Shown one piece after another: positions 6,564 to 16,026 of a DNA stretch of 64,000 bases. Origin of the DNA: JAKAVN01 sp963734845 (GTDB lineage Bacteria > Desulfobacterota > Binatia > Binatales > Binataceae). A model generated the notes under the pieces. It was not told where the DNA came from, made no database searches, and saw only the letters and a list, made by a program, of their open reading frames with translations. A program made the position numbers and the translations under genes. Numbering within the stretch: position 1 is the first letter of the stretch; every line of letters starts with the position of its first letter. The DNA is taken from assembly GCA_963734845.1 (NCBI GenBank), contig CAVTIS010000015.1:50176-114175 (forward strand). Direction: 5' to 3'.

Positions 6564-9493
6564 GCGCTCAACGCCTGCACGACCGCGCGGCATCGCGGAT
6601 CCAGATCGGAGCCGGAATCGTCCTCGAAGTACATCCAGCAGCGCAGGCACTTGCGCCCCGGCGCACGTCGACCCACCACCACCAGCGGCGGGTCTGTTGA
6701 AACGCGCCCATAAACTCCGTCGAAGCTGAACGCCTCAGCGCCGTTGGCTTTGCGGCGCAGATCCTCGGCCGCGCGGGCGTCGAGCGGCGCGACCTCCGAA
6801 ACGATGAACAGTTCCTTGAGCGCGCCGCGATGGCGCGCGAGCGTCTCGGCCAGAGCGCTGTTATCCGCGCCAACCGCGCCGATTTCCACCGCGGCTTCAA
6901 GCGGCGCACCGATCGTCCCCGCCTGGCGCATCGTCTCGAGCAGCTTGAGCGCTTCGGCCCGCACCCTGAGCAGGCGTTCCCAATGGGCTTCCAGTTCCGC
7001 GTCGCGCCACGCGGGATTGGCAGGCGCGAGCGTCAGCAGATGGACGCTCGCCGCGCGCTCGCCCGGCATGTGCGAGTAAATCTCGTCGGCGGTGAATGGA
7101 ATCAGCGTCGCGAGCATCCGCACCAGTACGTCGATCACATGGTAGAGCGCGGTCTGCACCGAGCGGCGCTCGGGCGAGGCGGCGGCCGCGCAATACAGCC
7201 GGTCGCGCGCGACGTCGATATAGAGCGAGCTCAGGTCGACCACGACGAAGTTGATGATCGCGTGGTAGGCGCCCTGGAAATCGTACTCGTTAAACGCGCG
7301 GCGCACGTCGTCCTTCAGGCGCTCGAGGCGGGCCAGGATGTAGCGGTCGAACTCGGTCATCTGGCCGAGCGACGCAGCGTTACGGGCCGGATCGAAGTCG
7401 GCCAGGTTGCCCAGGATGTAGCGGCAGGTGTTGCGAATCTTGCGGTAGGCCTCGGCGACTGCCGTGTAGACGGTGTCGCCCAGCGCGATTTCCGTGGTGT
7501 AGTCGAGCGAGGCGTACACCAGGCGCAGCACGTCGGCGCCGATCCGATTGACGGCGTCGGCCGCGTCTTCGGAGTTGCCGAGCGACTTCGACATCTTGCG
7601 CCCTTGCTCGTCGACCGTTAGCCCGTGGCTTATCACGGTGCGAAACGGCGCATGACCACGCTCGGCGACCGCGCATGCGAGCGACGACCCGAACCATCCG
7701 CGCGCCTGCTCGACCGCTTCAAGGTAGGCGTCGGCCGGCCAGCTAAGCTCGGGGCGCTTGCCCAGCACTGCGGCTTGTGAGGACCCCGAATCGAACCACA
7801 CGTCGAGCACGTCCTCTTCTTTCTCGAACGACATGCCCTGGCACTTCTCGCACCGAAGGTTCGGCGTGACGAAGTCGCCCGCCGGACGATTGAACCAGGC
7901 ATCCGATCCTTCGCTTTCGAAGATTCGTTCCGCCGCGGCCATCACTTCGTCGTACAAACCGACGTGACCGCAGGCGCCGCACTTGAGTGCCGGAATCGGC
8001 ACGCCCCACGCGCGCTGGCGCGAGAGGCACCAGTCGGGCCGGGTTTCGGTCATGTTGCGGATACGGTCGCGCGACCACAGCGGAATCCATTGCACGGCGT
8101 CGATTTCCTCGATTACGCGCCGGCGCAATCCGTCATGATCGATACGCATGAACCACTGCTCGGCGGCAAGAAAAATCAGCGGATTCTTGCAGCGCCAGCA
8201 ATGCGGGTAGCTGTGCGAGAACTTGTGCATGTGGAGCAACGCGCCGACTGCGCCCAGTTTCTCGACGATCGAATCGTTGGCCTTGAAAACGTTCTGCCCC
8301 GCCCATTCGCCGCCATCGGCGGTGAACTTGCCAGCCGTGTCGACCGGCGTAAACGGCTTGAGCCCGTATTGCGAGCCGACCACGAAATCTTCGTAGCCGT
8401 GCCCGGGCGCGGTATGCACGAGGCCGGTGCCGGCGTCCGCGGTGACGTGATCGCCGTACATCAGCTTGACGTCGCGGGCAGCAAACGGATGGCGGAAAAT
8501 ATCCTGCCCGTCGAGCGATTTGAGCGCCTCGCGATCGAGCGCGATTCTTTTTTCGACCGCGAGCCCGCATTCCTTCTCGACCGCTTCGGCCAGGCGCGCG
8601 GCGACGACGTAGTAGCGGTCGCCTGCCTTCAGCGCAACGTAATCGAACGTCGGGTTGAGGCTGATTCCCAGGTTGGCGGGCAGCGTCCACGGCGTGGTGG
8701 TCCAGATTACGGCGAAGAGCTTTCCGGCCTTGTGCGCGGCGGCGAGTTCCGCGCGGTCGGAGGCGCCCGCGGCGAGTGCGCCCGCGTCGCGCAGATGCGC
8801 GTTGAGCGCGAACGCGACGTAAATCGAGGGCGACACGTGCTCGCGATATTCGACCTCGGCTTCGGCCAGCGCCGTGCGATCGGAAAAGCACCAATGCACC
8901 GGGCGCAGGCCGCGATAGACGTAGCCGCGCTCGACCAGGTTCCGCAGCACGCCGATCTCGGCCGCGTCGTACGCCGGATCCATCGTGATGTAGGGATGAA
9001 ACCAATCGCCGATACATCCGAGGCGCATGAAATCCTTGCGCTGGAGATCGATCCACTTCTCGGCCTCGATGCGGCACAGGCGCCGAAGCTCGAGCTTGGG
9101 CATCGCGCGCGCCTTCTCGCCGAGGTCGCGCGAGACCTTGAACTCGATCGGCATTCCGTGGCAGTCCCATCCGGGCACGAACGGCGTGCGGAACCCCATC
9201 ATCGCGCGCGAGCGCACGACGAAGTCCTTCAACACTTTGTTGAGCGCGGTGCCCATGTGCACGCGGCCGTTGGCATAGGGAGGTCCATCATGCAGGACCC
9301 AGGCGACCGCCTCCTTGCGGGCGGCGAGCAGGGTTTCGTACAGTCGGACTTCCTCCCAATGCTTGAGCATCTCGGGCTCCCGTTTGGGCAGATTCGCCTT
9401 CATCGGGAAGTCCGTTTTGGGAAGTTTCAGGGTTGTTTTGTAATCAGTCGTTTTGTGCTCGGTCTCGGCCACAGGCAAAACGGCCGGCGTCAA
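6560..9493 (-). CDS. ileS: Isoleucyl-tRNA synthetase
   Basis: Charges tRNA-Ile. A class I synthetase of 977 residues with PPYANGRVHMG (the HIGH box, here HMGT), the CP1 editing domain, GRKMSKSLGN (KMSKS), the anticodon-binding helical domain, and a C-terminal zinc-finger segment ending at the stop. In that finger the first CxxC pair is present (CLRC), but the second pair appears as DPRC, with Asp in place of one Cys. The start is uncertain: TTG at 9493 gives the full N-terminus; GTG at 9472 also precedes the conserved KLPKTDFPM segment. The stop overlaps the lspA start. Confidence 0.96.
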   Translation of the reverse strand: MTPAVLPVAETEHKTTDYKTTLKLPKTDFPMKANLPKREPEMLKHWEEVRLYETLLAARKEAVAWVLHDGPPYANGRVHMGTALNKVLKDFVVRSRAMMGFRTPFVPGWDCHGMPIEFKVSRDLGEKARAMPKLELRRLCRIEAEKWIDLQRKDFMRLGCIGDWFHPYITMDPAYDAAEIGVLRNLVERGYVYRGLRPVHWCFSDRTALAEAEVEYREHVSPSIYVAFALNAHLRDAGALAAGASDRAELAAAHKAGKLFAVIWTTTPWTLPANLGISLNPTFDYVALKAGDRYYVVAARLAEAVEKECGLAVEKRIALDREALKSLDGQDIFRHPFAARDVKLMYGDHVTADAGTGLVHTAPGHGYEDFVVGSQYGLKPFTPVDTAGKFTADGGEWAGQNVFKANDSIVEKLGAVGALLHMHKFSHSYPHCWRCKNPLIFLAAEQWFMRIDHDGLRRRVIEEIDAVQWIPLWSRDRIRNMTETRPDWCLSRQRAWGVPIPALKCGACGHVGLYDEVMAAAERIFESEGSDAWFNRPAGDFVTPNLRCEKCQGMSFEKEEDVLDVWFDSGSSQAAVLGKRPELSWPADAYLEAVEQARGWFGSSLACAVAERGHAPFRTVISHGLTVDEQGRKMSKSLGNSEDAADAVNRIGADVLRLVYASLDYTTEIALGDTVYTAVAEAYRKIRNTCRYILGNLADFDPARNAASLGQMTEFDRYILARLERLKDDVRRAFNEYDFQGAYHAIINFVVVDLSSLYIDVARDRLYCAAAASPERRSVQTALYHVIDVLVRMLATLIPFTADEIYSHMPGERAASVHLLTLAPANPAWRDAELEAHWERLLRVRAEALKLLETMRQAGTIGAPLEAAVEIGAVGADNSALAETLARHRGALKELFIVSEVAPLDARAAEDLRRKANGAEAFSFDGVYGRVSTDPPLVVVGRRAPGRKCLRCWMYFEDDSGSDLDPRCRAVVQALSA

Positions 9494-9719
9494 ATAGGCG
9501 CGCGCCGGCTCCTCCGCGTATCATCATATCGTAATTGTCGTATTTGATTGTCCGTCTCTGGTTGCGTGCCGCGCCAGGGTCAGCGCAGAGAGAGTAACGC
9601 AAACCGATGGCCTCGTGCGAGGGTGGCGCTGCGAGGCTGCTTGAGGACCGCAAGCTCGCGCAAATCGAATGCGAACAACCGCGCGCAGCCGAGTAAGAGG
9701 TGCGCGACTCAAGCCATCT

Positions 9720-10454
9720 TCAGACCATCGCGACTTTGACCACGATCACGATCGCGGCAAAGATCAAGCCCGGCAACACGAACGCGCCAAACGCGCGCCA
9801 GGCCGAAAAACGATGCACCTCGGCCACGCAATGCAGCATCAAGATGAACGACCAGATCGAAATGATCGCTTCGATCCCGCGCGTCAGCGTGAACGGGTTC
9901 GCCGCAGCTGCGGCCGCCTCTGCTGCCGCATTGGGATCGGGCATCGAGAGGTCCAGCGCCTTCCAAACTCCGGTGCCGAGGAGGATTAGCAGCATCACGA
10001 TCGACAGACATATCTGCGGGACCTCGGACCATGCCACTGCCGCCCGCACTGTGACCGCGTTTCCGACGCCGCCGAGCACGCGACCGGTCCAATCCATCAT
10101 GAACGAGGTCAGGTAAAGCCCCAGGACCCCGAACGCCGCGCCAATGAATGGACTCGCGAAAGTCAGGATCGGCAAATACGCGACCAGGTTCTTGGGCAGC
10201 GGAGTAGGGGTGAAGCCGAGTGCCGCGCTCAGCAGGGAATTGAGCATCACCAAGGCCCCCGCCAGCGCGGCGAGCATGATCACCTGATGAGTCGGGTCCC
10301 GATTGACGATCTTCCTGATCGTCTCGCGCGGGCTCATCCAGATCGCGATCCATGGATAATCGAGAATCGTGAAAATGCGATCGACGCCCTTGCCGCCGGT
10401 CCTGGCGTCGATGCTGCCGAGTCTGTCGACTCTGAAACCTGAATCTTCGGCCAT
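9720..10454 (-). CDS. Yip1-domain integral membrane protein
   Basis: About 244 residues. A soluble N-terminus of about 60 residues is followed by five hydrophobic segments, with the WMSPRETIRKIVNRDP motif just before the first; this is the typical layout of bacterial Yip1-family (PF04893) proteins. An Ala-rich loop separates the last two segments. Function in bacteria is unknown. The ATG at 10454 is chosen over the GTG at 10463 because AGGTGG lies 5 nt before it. It shares strand with ileS/lspA but is 226 nt upstream of ileS, so probably a separate unit. Confidence 0.7.
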   Translation of the reverse strand: MAEDSGFRVDRLGSIDARTGGKGVDRIFTILDYPWIAIWMSPRETIRKIVNRDPTHQVIMLAALAGALVMLNSLLSAALGFTPTPLPKNLVAYLPILTFASPFIGAAFGVLGLYLTSFMMDWTGRVLGGVGNAVTVRAAVAWSEVPQICLSIVMLLILLGTGVWKALDLSMPDPNAAAEAAAAAANPFTLTRGIEAIISIWSFILMLHCVAEVHRFSAWRAFGAFVLPGLIFAAIVIVVKVAMV

Positions 10455-10737
10455 TTTCCCCACCTCTCGACCCGGTCAGTGGTTTTTTGCGCGTATCCCC
10501 CGGGGAAGATATCCTATACATCGCGTATGACGGGATCGAGATGAGCTTCCTAGGTATTTGTGGCTTTGAGGCGTCTTATTATGACAGGCTTGGATATCCG
10601 CGCTTCTGGTCAACTATCGCTAACCAGCGCGCGGTCAAGCTCGGTTAGGCTAAAGCGATTTCATAGTTTGAAAACGAATTTCCGCTCACCTATCATCGCT
10701 CCTCGCACAGCTTCCTCAGAGGCTCTTTTCCGGAGCT

Positions 10738-11973
10738 ATGGCACTTAGCGAACCCAGCGCGCTGGCCGGCCTGCGCGTCCTCGACCTGACCGACCTCAAG
10801 GGGCATCTGTGCGCCCGCCTGCTGGCTGACATGGGCGCTGACGTGATCAAGATTGAGCCGCCGGGCGGCGACGGGGCGCGGAATGTCGGACCGTTCGTCG
10901 ATGACCGGCCGCATCGCGACCGCAGCCTCTTCTTCTGGTTCTACAATCTCAACAAGCGATCAATAACGCTCGACCTTCGCCATCCCGAGGGCGCAGCGGT
11001 ACTGCGCCGGCTCGCGGAGGGCGCCGACGTCGTGATCGAAAGTTTCAAGCCGGGCGAGATGGCGCGGATGGGGCTCGGATGGGAGGTCCTGCACGCGCTC
11101 AATCCCGCCCTGGTCTTGTGCTCGATCGCGCCGTTCGGGCAGAGCGGACTGTACAGCGGCTACGCGGCTGACGACAGCGTGCTGACCGCGCTTTCGGGGA
11201 TGCTCTACGTCAATGGCTTCCCGGACAGCGCGCCCGTGCGCCCGTTTGGCTTGCAGGCCTACCACTCGGCGTCATACTACGGCGCGATCGCCACCATGTG
11301 CGCGCTTCTGGCCCGCGACTCCTCGGGCGAAGATCAGTGGCAAGGTCAGTGGATCGACCTGAGTATGCAGGAAGCGACGGCGTCCGCGGTCGAGCACGTC
11401 GCGGCCGGCTTCTTCGGCACCGGCGAGATCGAACGGCGGCGCGGCACGCTCCACTGGAGCCGCTTTTTCCGAGTCGGGCGATGCCGCGACGGGCACGTGA
11501 TGCATTGCACGCTGGGCGACTGGACCTCGCTGGTCGAGTGGGTCAAGGGCGACGGCAAGGCACGAAATCTTACCACCGACCTTACCGCGCCCGAATGGGA
11601 AGACGTGGCCAAGCGGCGCGCGGATGCCGAGCAGCTGTTCGACGTCCTGGACGAGTGGGTCAAAGACTACTCGCGCGACGAATTGCTGGAACGCGCGCAG
11701 CTTCTGCGCCTGCCGTATGCCTCGGTGCGCAAACCCGAAGATCTCTTCGACGACGAGCAACTCCTAGCGCGTGGCTACTTCCACGAAGTCGAGCATCCCG
11801 AACTCGGCCGCACGTTCCGCTATCCCGGCGCACCCTACCTTTTCACCGGTTCGCCGTGGCGCGTGACGCGCCGGCCGCCGCTCGTCGGCGAGCATACCGG
11901 CGAAATCCTCGGCGGCGAGCTTGGCCTTGGCACGGACGAACTCGCCGCGTTGGCCGCCGAGGGTGTGATCTGA
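10738..11973 (+). CDS. CaiB/BaiF (class III) CoA-transferase, paralogue 1
   Basis: 411 residues with the family N-terminal fold signature (LAGLRVLDLTDL, CARLLADMGADVIKIEPPGGD), NKRSITLDLRHPEG, and the C-terminal LPYASVRKPEDLFDDEQLLARGYF block. These enzymes move CoA between carboxylic acids. In the region that normally carries the catalytic Asp the sequence reads PFGLQAYHSAS, with no Asp, as in the family subgroup that has QA-x-Y there. It is followed 2 nt later by a second paralogue that keeps the Asp, so the two may form a heteromer. Substrates are not predictable. Confidence 0.88.
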   Translation: MALSEPSALAGLRVLDLTDLKGHLCARLLADMGADVIKIEPPGGDGARNVGPFVDDRPHRDRSLFFWFYNLNKRSITLDLRHPEGAAVLRRLAEGADVVIESFKPGEMARMGLGWEVLHALNPALVLCSIAPFGQSGLYSGYAADDSVLTALSGMLYVNGFPDSAPVRPFGLQAYHSASYYGAIATMCALLARDSSGEDQWQGQWIDLSMQEATASAVEHVAAGFFGTGEIERRRGTLHWSRFFRVGRCRDGHVMHCTLGDWTSLVEWVKGDGKARNLTTDLTAPEWEDVAKRRADAEQLFDVLDEWVKDYSRDELLERAQLLRLPYASVRKPEDLFDDEQLLARGYFHEVEHPELGRTFRYPGAPYLFTGSPWRVTRRPPLVGEHTGEILGGELGLGTDELAALAAEGVI

Positions 11974-11975
11974 CG

Positions 11976-13199
11976 ATGGCTCCGGAGACGACCGCGCGGA
12001 TGGCGCTTGCGGGCGTGAGGATCCTCGACTTCACCTGGGTTGTCGCCGGGCCGGTGGCGACGCGCATCCTTGCCGACCAGGGCGCCGAAGTGATCAAGAT
12101 CGAGCGCGGCGACGAAGGCACGATGAGCGTGCTCGGCCCGCGGCGAATTGGACTGCAGGGCGAACTGCATCGCAACAAGCGCTCGGCCGCGATCAATATG
12201 ACCAAGCCGCGCGGCGTCGAACTCGCGCGCCGGCTGGCCGCGACGAGCGACCTGGTGATGGACAACTTCTCGGCGCGCGTGATGCGGATGTGGGGGATGG
12301 ATTACGCGAGCCTGGCGAAAATCAAACCCGACATCATCAGCATCAGCATGTCGGGGCTGGGACATACCGGGCCGCGATCCAACTACGTCAGCTACGGGCC
12401 GACCCTGCAGGCACTGGCGGGATTCACACACATGATGGCCGACGCGCGCGGCGAGCCGGTCGGCTATGGCTACTCCTACGCCGACATGGCTGGCGGCTAT
12501 AGCGGCGCGCTGGCGGCGCTGATCGCGCTATGGCATCGCAAGCGCACCGGTCACGGCCAGTTCGTCGACCTTTCGCAGTTCGAGGCGCTCGCGAGCCTGG
12601 CCGGCCCGGCGCTGCTCGATATCGCGGTCAACGACCGCGCGCAAGAGGCGCCCCGATGGCGCTCGCAGGAGGCGCCCGCGGCGCCGCACGGGATATACCG
12701 ATGCCGCCCGCGCGGCAGCGACGACGACCGCTGGATCGTGATCGCGGTGCGCTCGCGGGCCGAATGGGAACGCTTTGTCCGCGCTATCGGCAATCCGAAA
12801 TGGGCTGCGGAGCCGAAGTTTCGCACGCTCTACCTCCGGATGCGCAATCATGCGGAACTCGACGCGTGGGTTGCGCAATGGGCCGCGACTCAGGACGCGG
12901 AGGCCGCGATGGCACTCCTGCAAAGCGCGGACGTCGCCGCCGGTGTCGCGCTTAACGGCGCCGACCTCGCATCCGATCCGCATCTGGCCGAGCGCGGCTT
13001 CTTCGCGCCAGTCAAACTTCCCGATGACAGCTCCACCCGCGTCACGGGCGTGCCGATGCGCCTGTCGGAGACCCCGGGATCGATTCGCACCGTGGCGCCC
13101 GAAGTCGGCGAAGATAACGACTATATCCTGGGCGAGCTATTGGAGCTGGGCCGCGCCGAGCGCGCGGAACTGATCGCCGAAGGCGTGGTCTGGGGCTGA
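11976..13199 (+). CDS. CaiB/BaiF (class III) CoA-transferase, paralogue 2
   Basis: 407 residues from the ATG at 11976; the open frame extends upstream inside paralogue 1 in another frame. Signatures: LAGVRILDFTWVVAGPVATRILADQGAEVIKIE, NKRSAAINMTKPRG, and GYSYADMAGGYSGAL, where the Asp of YADM matches the family's catalytic position. The start lies 2 nt after the stop of the preceding paralogue, so the pair is translated together. Together they could be a two-subunit CoA-transferase or two enzymes in one catabolic step. No dehydrogenase, hydratase or ligase partner is adjacent to define the pathway. Confidence 0.88.
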   Translation: MAPETTARMALAGVRILDFTWVVAGPVATRILADQGAEVIKIERGDEGTMSVLGPRRIGLQGELHRNKRSAAINMTKPRGVELARRLAATSDLVMDNFSARVMRMWGMDYASLAKIKPDIISISMSGLGHTGPRSNYVSYGPTLQALAGFTHMMADARGEPVGYGYSYADMAGGYSGALAALIALWHRKRTGHGQFVDLSQFEALASLAGPALLDIAVNDRAQEAPRWRSQEAPAAPHGIYRCRPRGSDDDRWIVIAVRSRAEWERFVRAIGNPKWAAEPKFRTLYLRMRNHAELDAWVAQWAATQDAEAAMALLQSADVAAGVALNGADLASDPHLAERGFFAPVKLPDDSSTRVTGVPMRLSETPGSIRTVAPEVGEDNDYILGELLELGRAERAELIAEGVVWG

Positions 13200-13392
13200 A
13201 TCTGTGTCGCCTGGACCGTCATGCGCGAGGTTGAGGCGACGAATCAGTCAATCAGTGCAAATTCACCAACTCATTCGCGCCGTTGCCAAAAGCGCTATTG
13301 CGCCCGCACCGCCATCGGCATGTACTTAGGCATCATCGTCGCCACTGTGGAAAACGGTAAAACAGTGGAGCAATCGGGGTGGGAAGCAGCGA

Positions 13393-14925
13393 GTGTCAGC
13401 CAGCGTTCTCTCAAGCGCGCTTGCCGGGGTGGATGCCTTCCCGGTCGAAGTCGAGGTTGATATCTCGGGCGGAATGCCGCAGCTCAAGACTGTCGGCCTC
13501 GCCGAGGGCGCTGTGCGCGAGGCCCAGGAGCGGGTCAAAGCAGCGATCAAGAATTCCGGCTACGAGTTTCCTAACCGCAAGATAACCATCAACCTCGCGC
13601 CGGCCGACACCCGAAAGGAAGGCTCGTCGTTCGACCTGCCGATTGCGCTCGCCATCCTGGCCGCCAACACTGGCGCGCTCAGCGCCGAACGGATGCGCAA
13701 CTATCTGATCCAGGGCGAACTCGCGCTCGACGGCCGGATCAAGGGAATCCGCGGAGCGCTGCCGAGTGCGTTGCTGGCGCGCTCGAAACATTACGCCGGG
13801 ATCATCCTGCCGCGCGAAAACGCCGCCGAGGCCTCGGTCGCAAGCAACGGCACGGCAGTGCTGGGCGTCGAGACGCTGCGCGACACGGTGGATTTCCTCG
13901 AGGGGCTGCGCGAGATCGAACCGTACGCCACCAACGTCGGCGATTTGTTCACCGCCGCGAGCCACTACGAAGTCGACTTCAGCGAAGTGCGCGGCCAGGA
14001 GCAGGCCAAGCGCGCGCTCGAGGTCGCCGCCGCGGGCGGCCATAACGTCCTGATGGTCGGGCCGCCGGGCTCGGGCAAGACGATGCTGGCCAAGCGGCTG
14101 CCGACTATCCTGCCGGCGATGACTTTCGAGGAAGCGATCGAAACCTCCAAGGTGCACAGCGTGGCGGGCCTGATGGACGGGCGCGCGCTGATCGCGACGC
14201 GGCCCTTCCGCGCGCCGCATCACACGATCTCGGACGCCGGTCTAATCGGCGGCGGCACGGTGCCACGCCCGGGCGAAGTCAGCCTCGCGCACAACGGCGT
14301 GCTCTTCCTCGACGAATTGCCCGAATTCCGCAAGAACGTGATCGAGGTCCTGCGCCAGCCGCTGGAGGACAACCGCATCACCATCGCGCGCGTGATGGGC
14401 ACGATGACCTTTCCGGCGAGCGTGATGCTGGTCGCCGCGATGAATCCATGTCCATGCGGCTTCTACACCGACAGCCAGCACGAATGCACCTGCCTGCCGT
14501 TGATGATCCAGCGCTACCGATCGCGTATCTCGGGGCCGCTGCTCGACCGCATCGACATCCACGTCGAGGTCCCGGCGGTCAAGTATCGCGAGCTGACCGC
14601 GCGCACGCCCGGCGAGACCTCGGAGGCTATACGTGAGCGAGCCAACCGCGCGCGCGGAATCCAGCTCGAGCGTTTTGCTGGCGCGCGGGTATTTTGCAAC
14701 GCGCAAATGGGTGCGCGCGAACTGCAGAGCCATTGCCACGTCGAGGCCGGCGGCGAGCGGCTGCTCGAACTCGCGATCAACCGGCTAGGCCTGAGCGCGC
14801 GCGCCTACACGCGCATTCTGAAAGTCGCGCGAACCTGCGCCGACCTCGACGGTGGCGGCCCGATCGAGGCGCGCCACGTAAGCGAAGCAATCCAGTATCG
14901 TTCACTCGACCGCCCCGCCCCATAA
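13393..14925 (+). CDS. comM: ComM/YifB-family Mg-chelatase-like AAA+ ATPase
   Basis: 510 residues. An N-terminal Lon-like (ChlI-type) domain (about 1-190), with the start SASVLSSALAGVDAFPVEVEVDI matching family N-termini, precedes the AAA+ core with Walker A GPPGSGKTMLAKRLP (about 222), Walker B GVLFLDELPEF, and a C-terminal Mg_chelatase_C domain. A CPCGFYTD...CTC cysteine motif follows sensor I, as in ComM. ComM is a branch-migration helicase acting during natural transformation. The start is a GTG with a weak Shine-Dalgarno. It is transcribed alone. Confidence 0.93.
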   Translation: MSASVLSSALAGVDAFPVEVEVDISGGMPQLKTVGLAEGAVREAQERVKAAIKNSGYEFPNRKITINLAPADTRKEGSSFDLPIALAILAANTGALSAERMRNYLIQGELALDGRIKGIRGALPSALLARSKHYAGIILPRENAAEASVASNGTAVLGVETLRDTVDFLEGLREIEPYATNVGDLFTAASHYEVDFSEVRGQEQAKRALEVAAAGGHNVLMVGPPGSGKTMLAKRLPTILPAMTFEEAIETSKVHSVAGLMDGRALIATRPFRAPHHTISDAGLIGGGTVPRPGEVSLAHNGVLFLDELPEFRKNVIEVLRQPLEDNRITIARVMGTMTFPASVMLVAAMNPCPCGFYTDSQHECTCLPLMIQRYRSRISGPLLDRIDIHVEVPAVKYRELTARTPGETSEAIRERANRARGIQLERFAGARVFCNAQMGARELQSHCHVEAGGERLLELAINRLGLSARAYTRILKVARTCADLDGGGPIEARHVSEAIQYRSLDRPAP

Positions 14926-14946
14926 AGTGGCGCCCTGCCCTGATCC

Positions 14947-15012
14947 GGCTTTTCGTTGATCCGGCTTTTCGTTATTTCCGGAGATCGGCTTTTCGCTATC
15001 GTGGGCTTTTCG
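14947..15012 (+). repeat. Four direct copies of the 9-mer GGCTTTTCG before the sigma-factor gene
   Basis: Exact copies at 14947-14955, 14963-14971, 14987-14995 and 15004-15012. The first two sit in an identical 16-nt unit beginning GATCC; the third is preceded by GATC. The array occupies the middle of the 143-bp gap between comM and the sigma gene. Spacings of 16, 24 and 17 nt are not codon-like, and the stretch has no gene. It could be an operator array for autoregulation or simple slippage; the sequence alone does not decide. Confidence 0.75.
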
Positions 15013-15068
15013 GTATACCTGCTTAGGCCCCCGCGAGGCGCCGACCGAGCGCGACGCGGCGTCCCACG

Positions 15069-15932
15069 ATGCCGACCGACCCGTTAGCCGAATTCCTCGT
15101 CTCACACGCGCAGGCGATCGTGCGCCTGCATCGGCGCGGCAACGCCGAGGCTTTCGGTCTATCCCCAGCCGACCTCGGCACGACACTGCATCGCAGCGTG
15201 CTGTCGTGGAACGCCGAGGCCAAGCCGGGCGCGATCGACGAATATCTCGATTCGCTGCGCGCCGACGATTTAGTCCTCGCGCTCGCCTGCACGCAGGGCC
15301 ACGGGCGCGCCTGGGAAGTCTTCATCGAGAAGTACCGGCCGGTGCTATACGCGGCGGCGCATGCTTTGCTTCATGACGAAGCCGGCGCGCGGGACCTTGC
15401 GGATTCGCTATGGGCGGATCTTTATGGGATCGCCTCGCGCTCCGAGGCGCGCCGCCCGCTGCTCGGCTACTATGGCGGACGCAGTGCGCTCGGAACCTGG
15501 CTACACGCCGTGCTTGCGCGGCGCTTTATTGACTTGACACGCGCGGCGGCCCGGACTAAGCCGCTGGAGAACCGTCCGAACGAACCTGCGACGGAGGGAG
15601 ATCCGGCCGACCCCGATCGTTTTCGCTACGTGAGCGCGCTCAGCGCTGCACTTACCGAAGCGCTCGGTGCACTCGAGCCGCGCGACCGGCTGCGCCTGGG
15701 CTACTACTATCTGGAAAACCTCACGCTAAGAGAGATCGCCCGGCTTCTCGACGAGCATCCCTCTAGCGTGTCGCGCAGGCTCCAGCAAACCCGCGGCGAC
15801 CTCAAGCGCCGAGTCGAACGATGGCTGCGCCGCGAGCAGCATTTGAGCGAAGAACAAATTCGCTTGTGTTATGATTATGCATCCGAGCAATGGCCGTTCG
15901 ATTTGGGGCGCGCGCTTTCGGAGTCGGAGTAA
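15069..15932 (+). CDS. Sigma-70 family RNA polymerase sigma factor (ECF-like)
   Basis: 287 residues. A region-2-like helical segment (about 80-160: AWEVFIEKYRPVLYAAAHAL through LGTWLHAVLARRFIDLTR) is followed by a linker and region 4 (about 195-260: LEPRDRLRLGYYYLENLTLREIARLL with the HTH DEHPSSVSRRL). An unusual N-terminal extension of about 75 residues and a C-terminal tail of about 30 residues flank the core. It lies directly upstream of a membrane zinc-finger anti-sigma-like protein, the usual layout of a sigma/anti-sigma pair. Four copies of a 9-mer lie in its leader. No tuned promoter motif was recognised. Confidence 0.83.
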   Translation: MPTDPLAEFLVSHAQAIVRLHRRGNAEAFGLSPADLGTTLHRSVLSWNAEAKPGAIDEYLDSLRADDLVLALACTQGHGRAWEVFIEKYRPVLYAAAHALLHDEAGARDLADSLWADLYGIASRSEARRPLLGYYGGRSALGTWLHAVLARRFIDLTRAAARTKPLENRPNEPATEGDPADPDRFRYVSALSAALTEALGALEPRDRLRLGYYYLENLTLREIARLLDEHPSSVSRRLQQTRGDLKRRVERWLRREQHLSEEQIRLCYDYASEQWPFDLGRALSESE

Positions 15933-16026
15933 GTGAAGCGCGCACCGTGCACGTTTTGGCGGTGGGTCCGTTCCAATCACAGGAAGTTCATTCACGGGAC
16001 TTTGCGGCAAGAAGGGGAGTTCTGGT

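Noticed and set aside
7964..9547. Plus-strand 527-codon open frame opposite ileS
   Set aside because: Lies wholly on the antisense strand of a well-supported IleRS gene; Arg/His/Gly-rich composition typical of GC-rich shadow frames.
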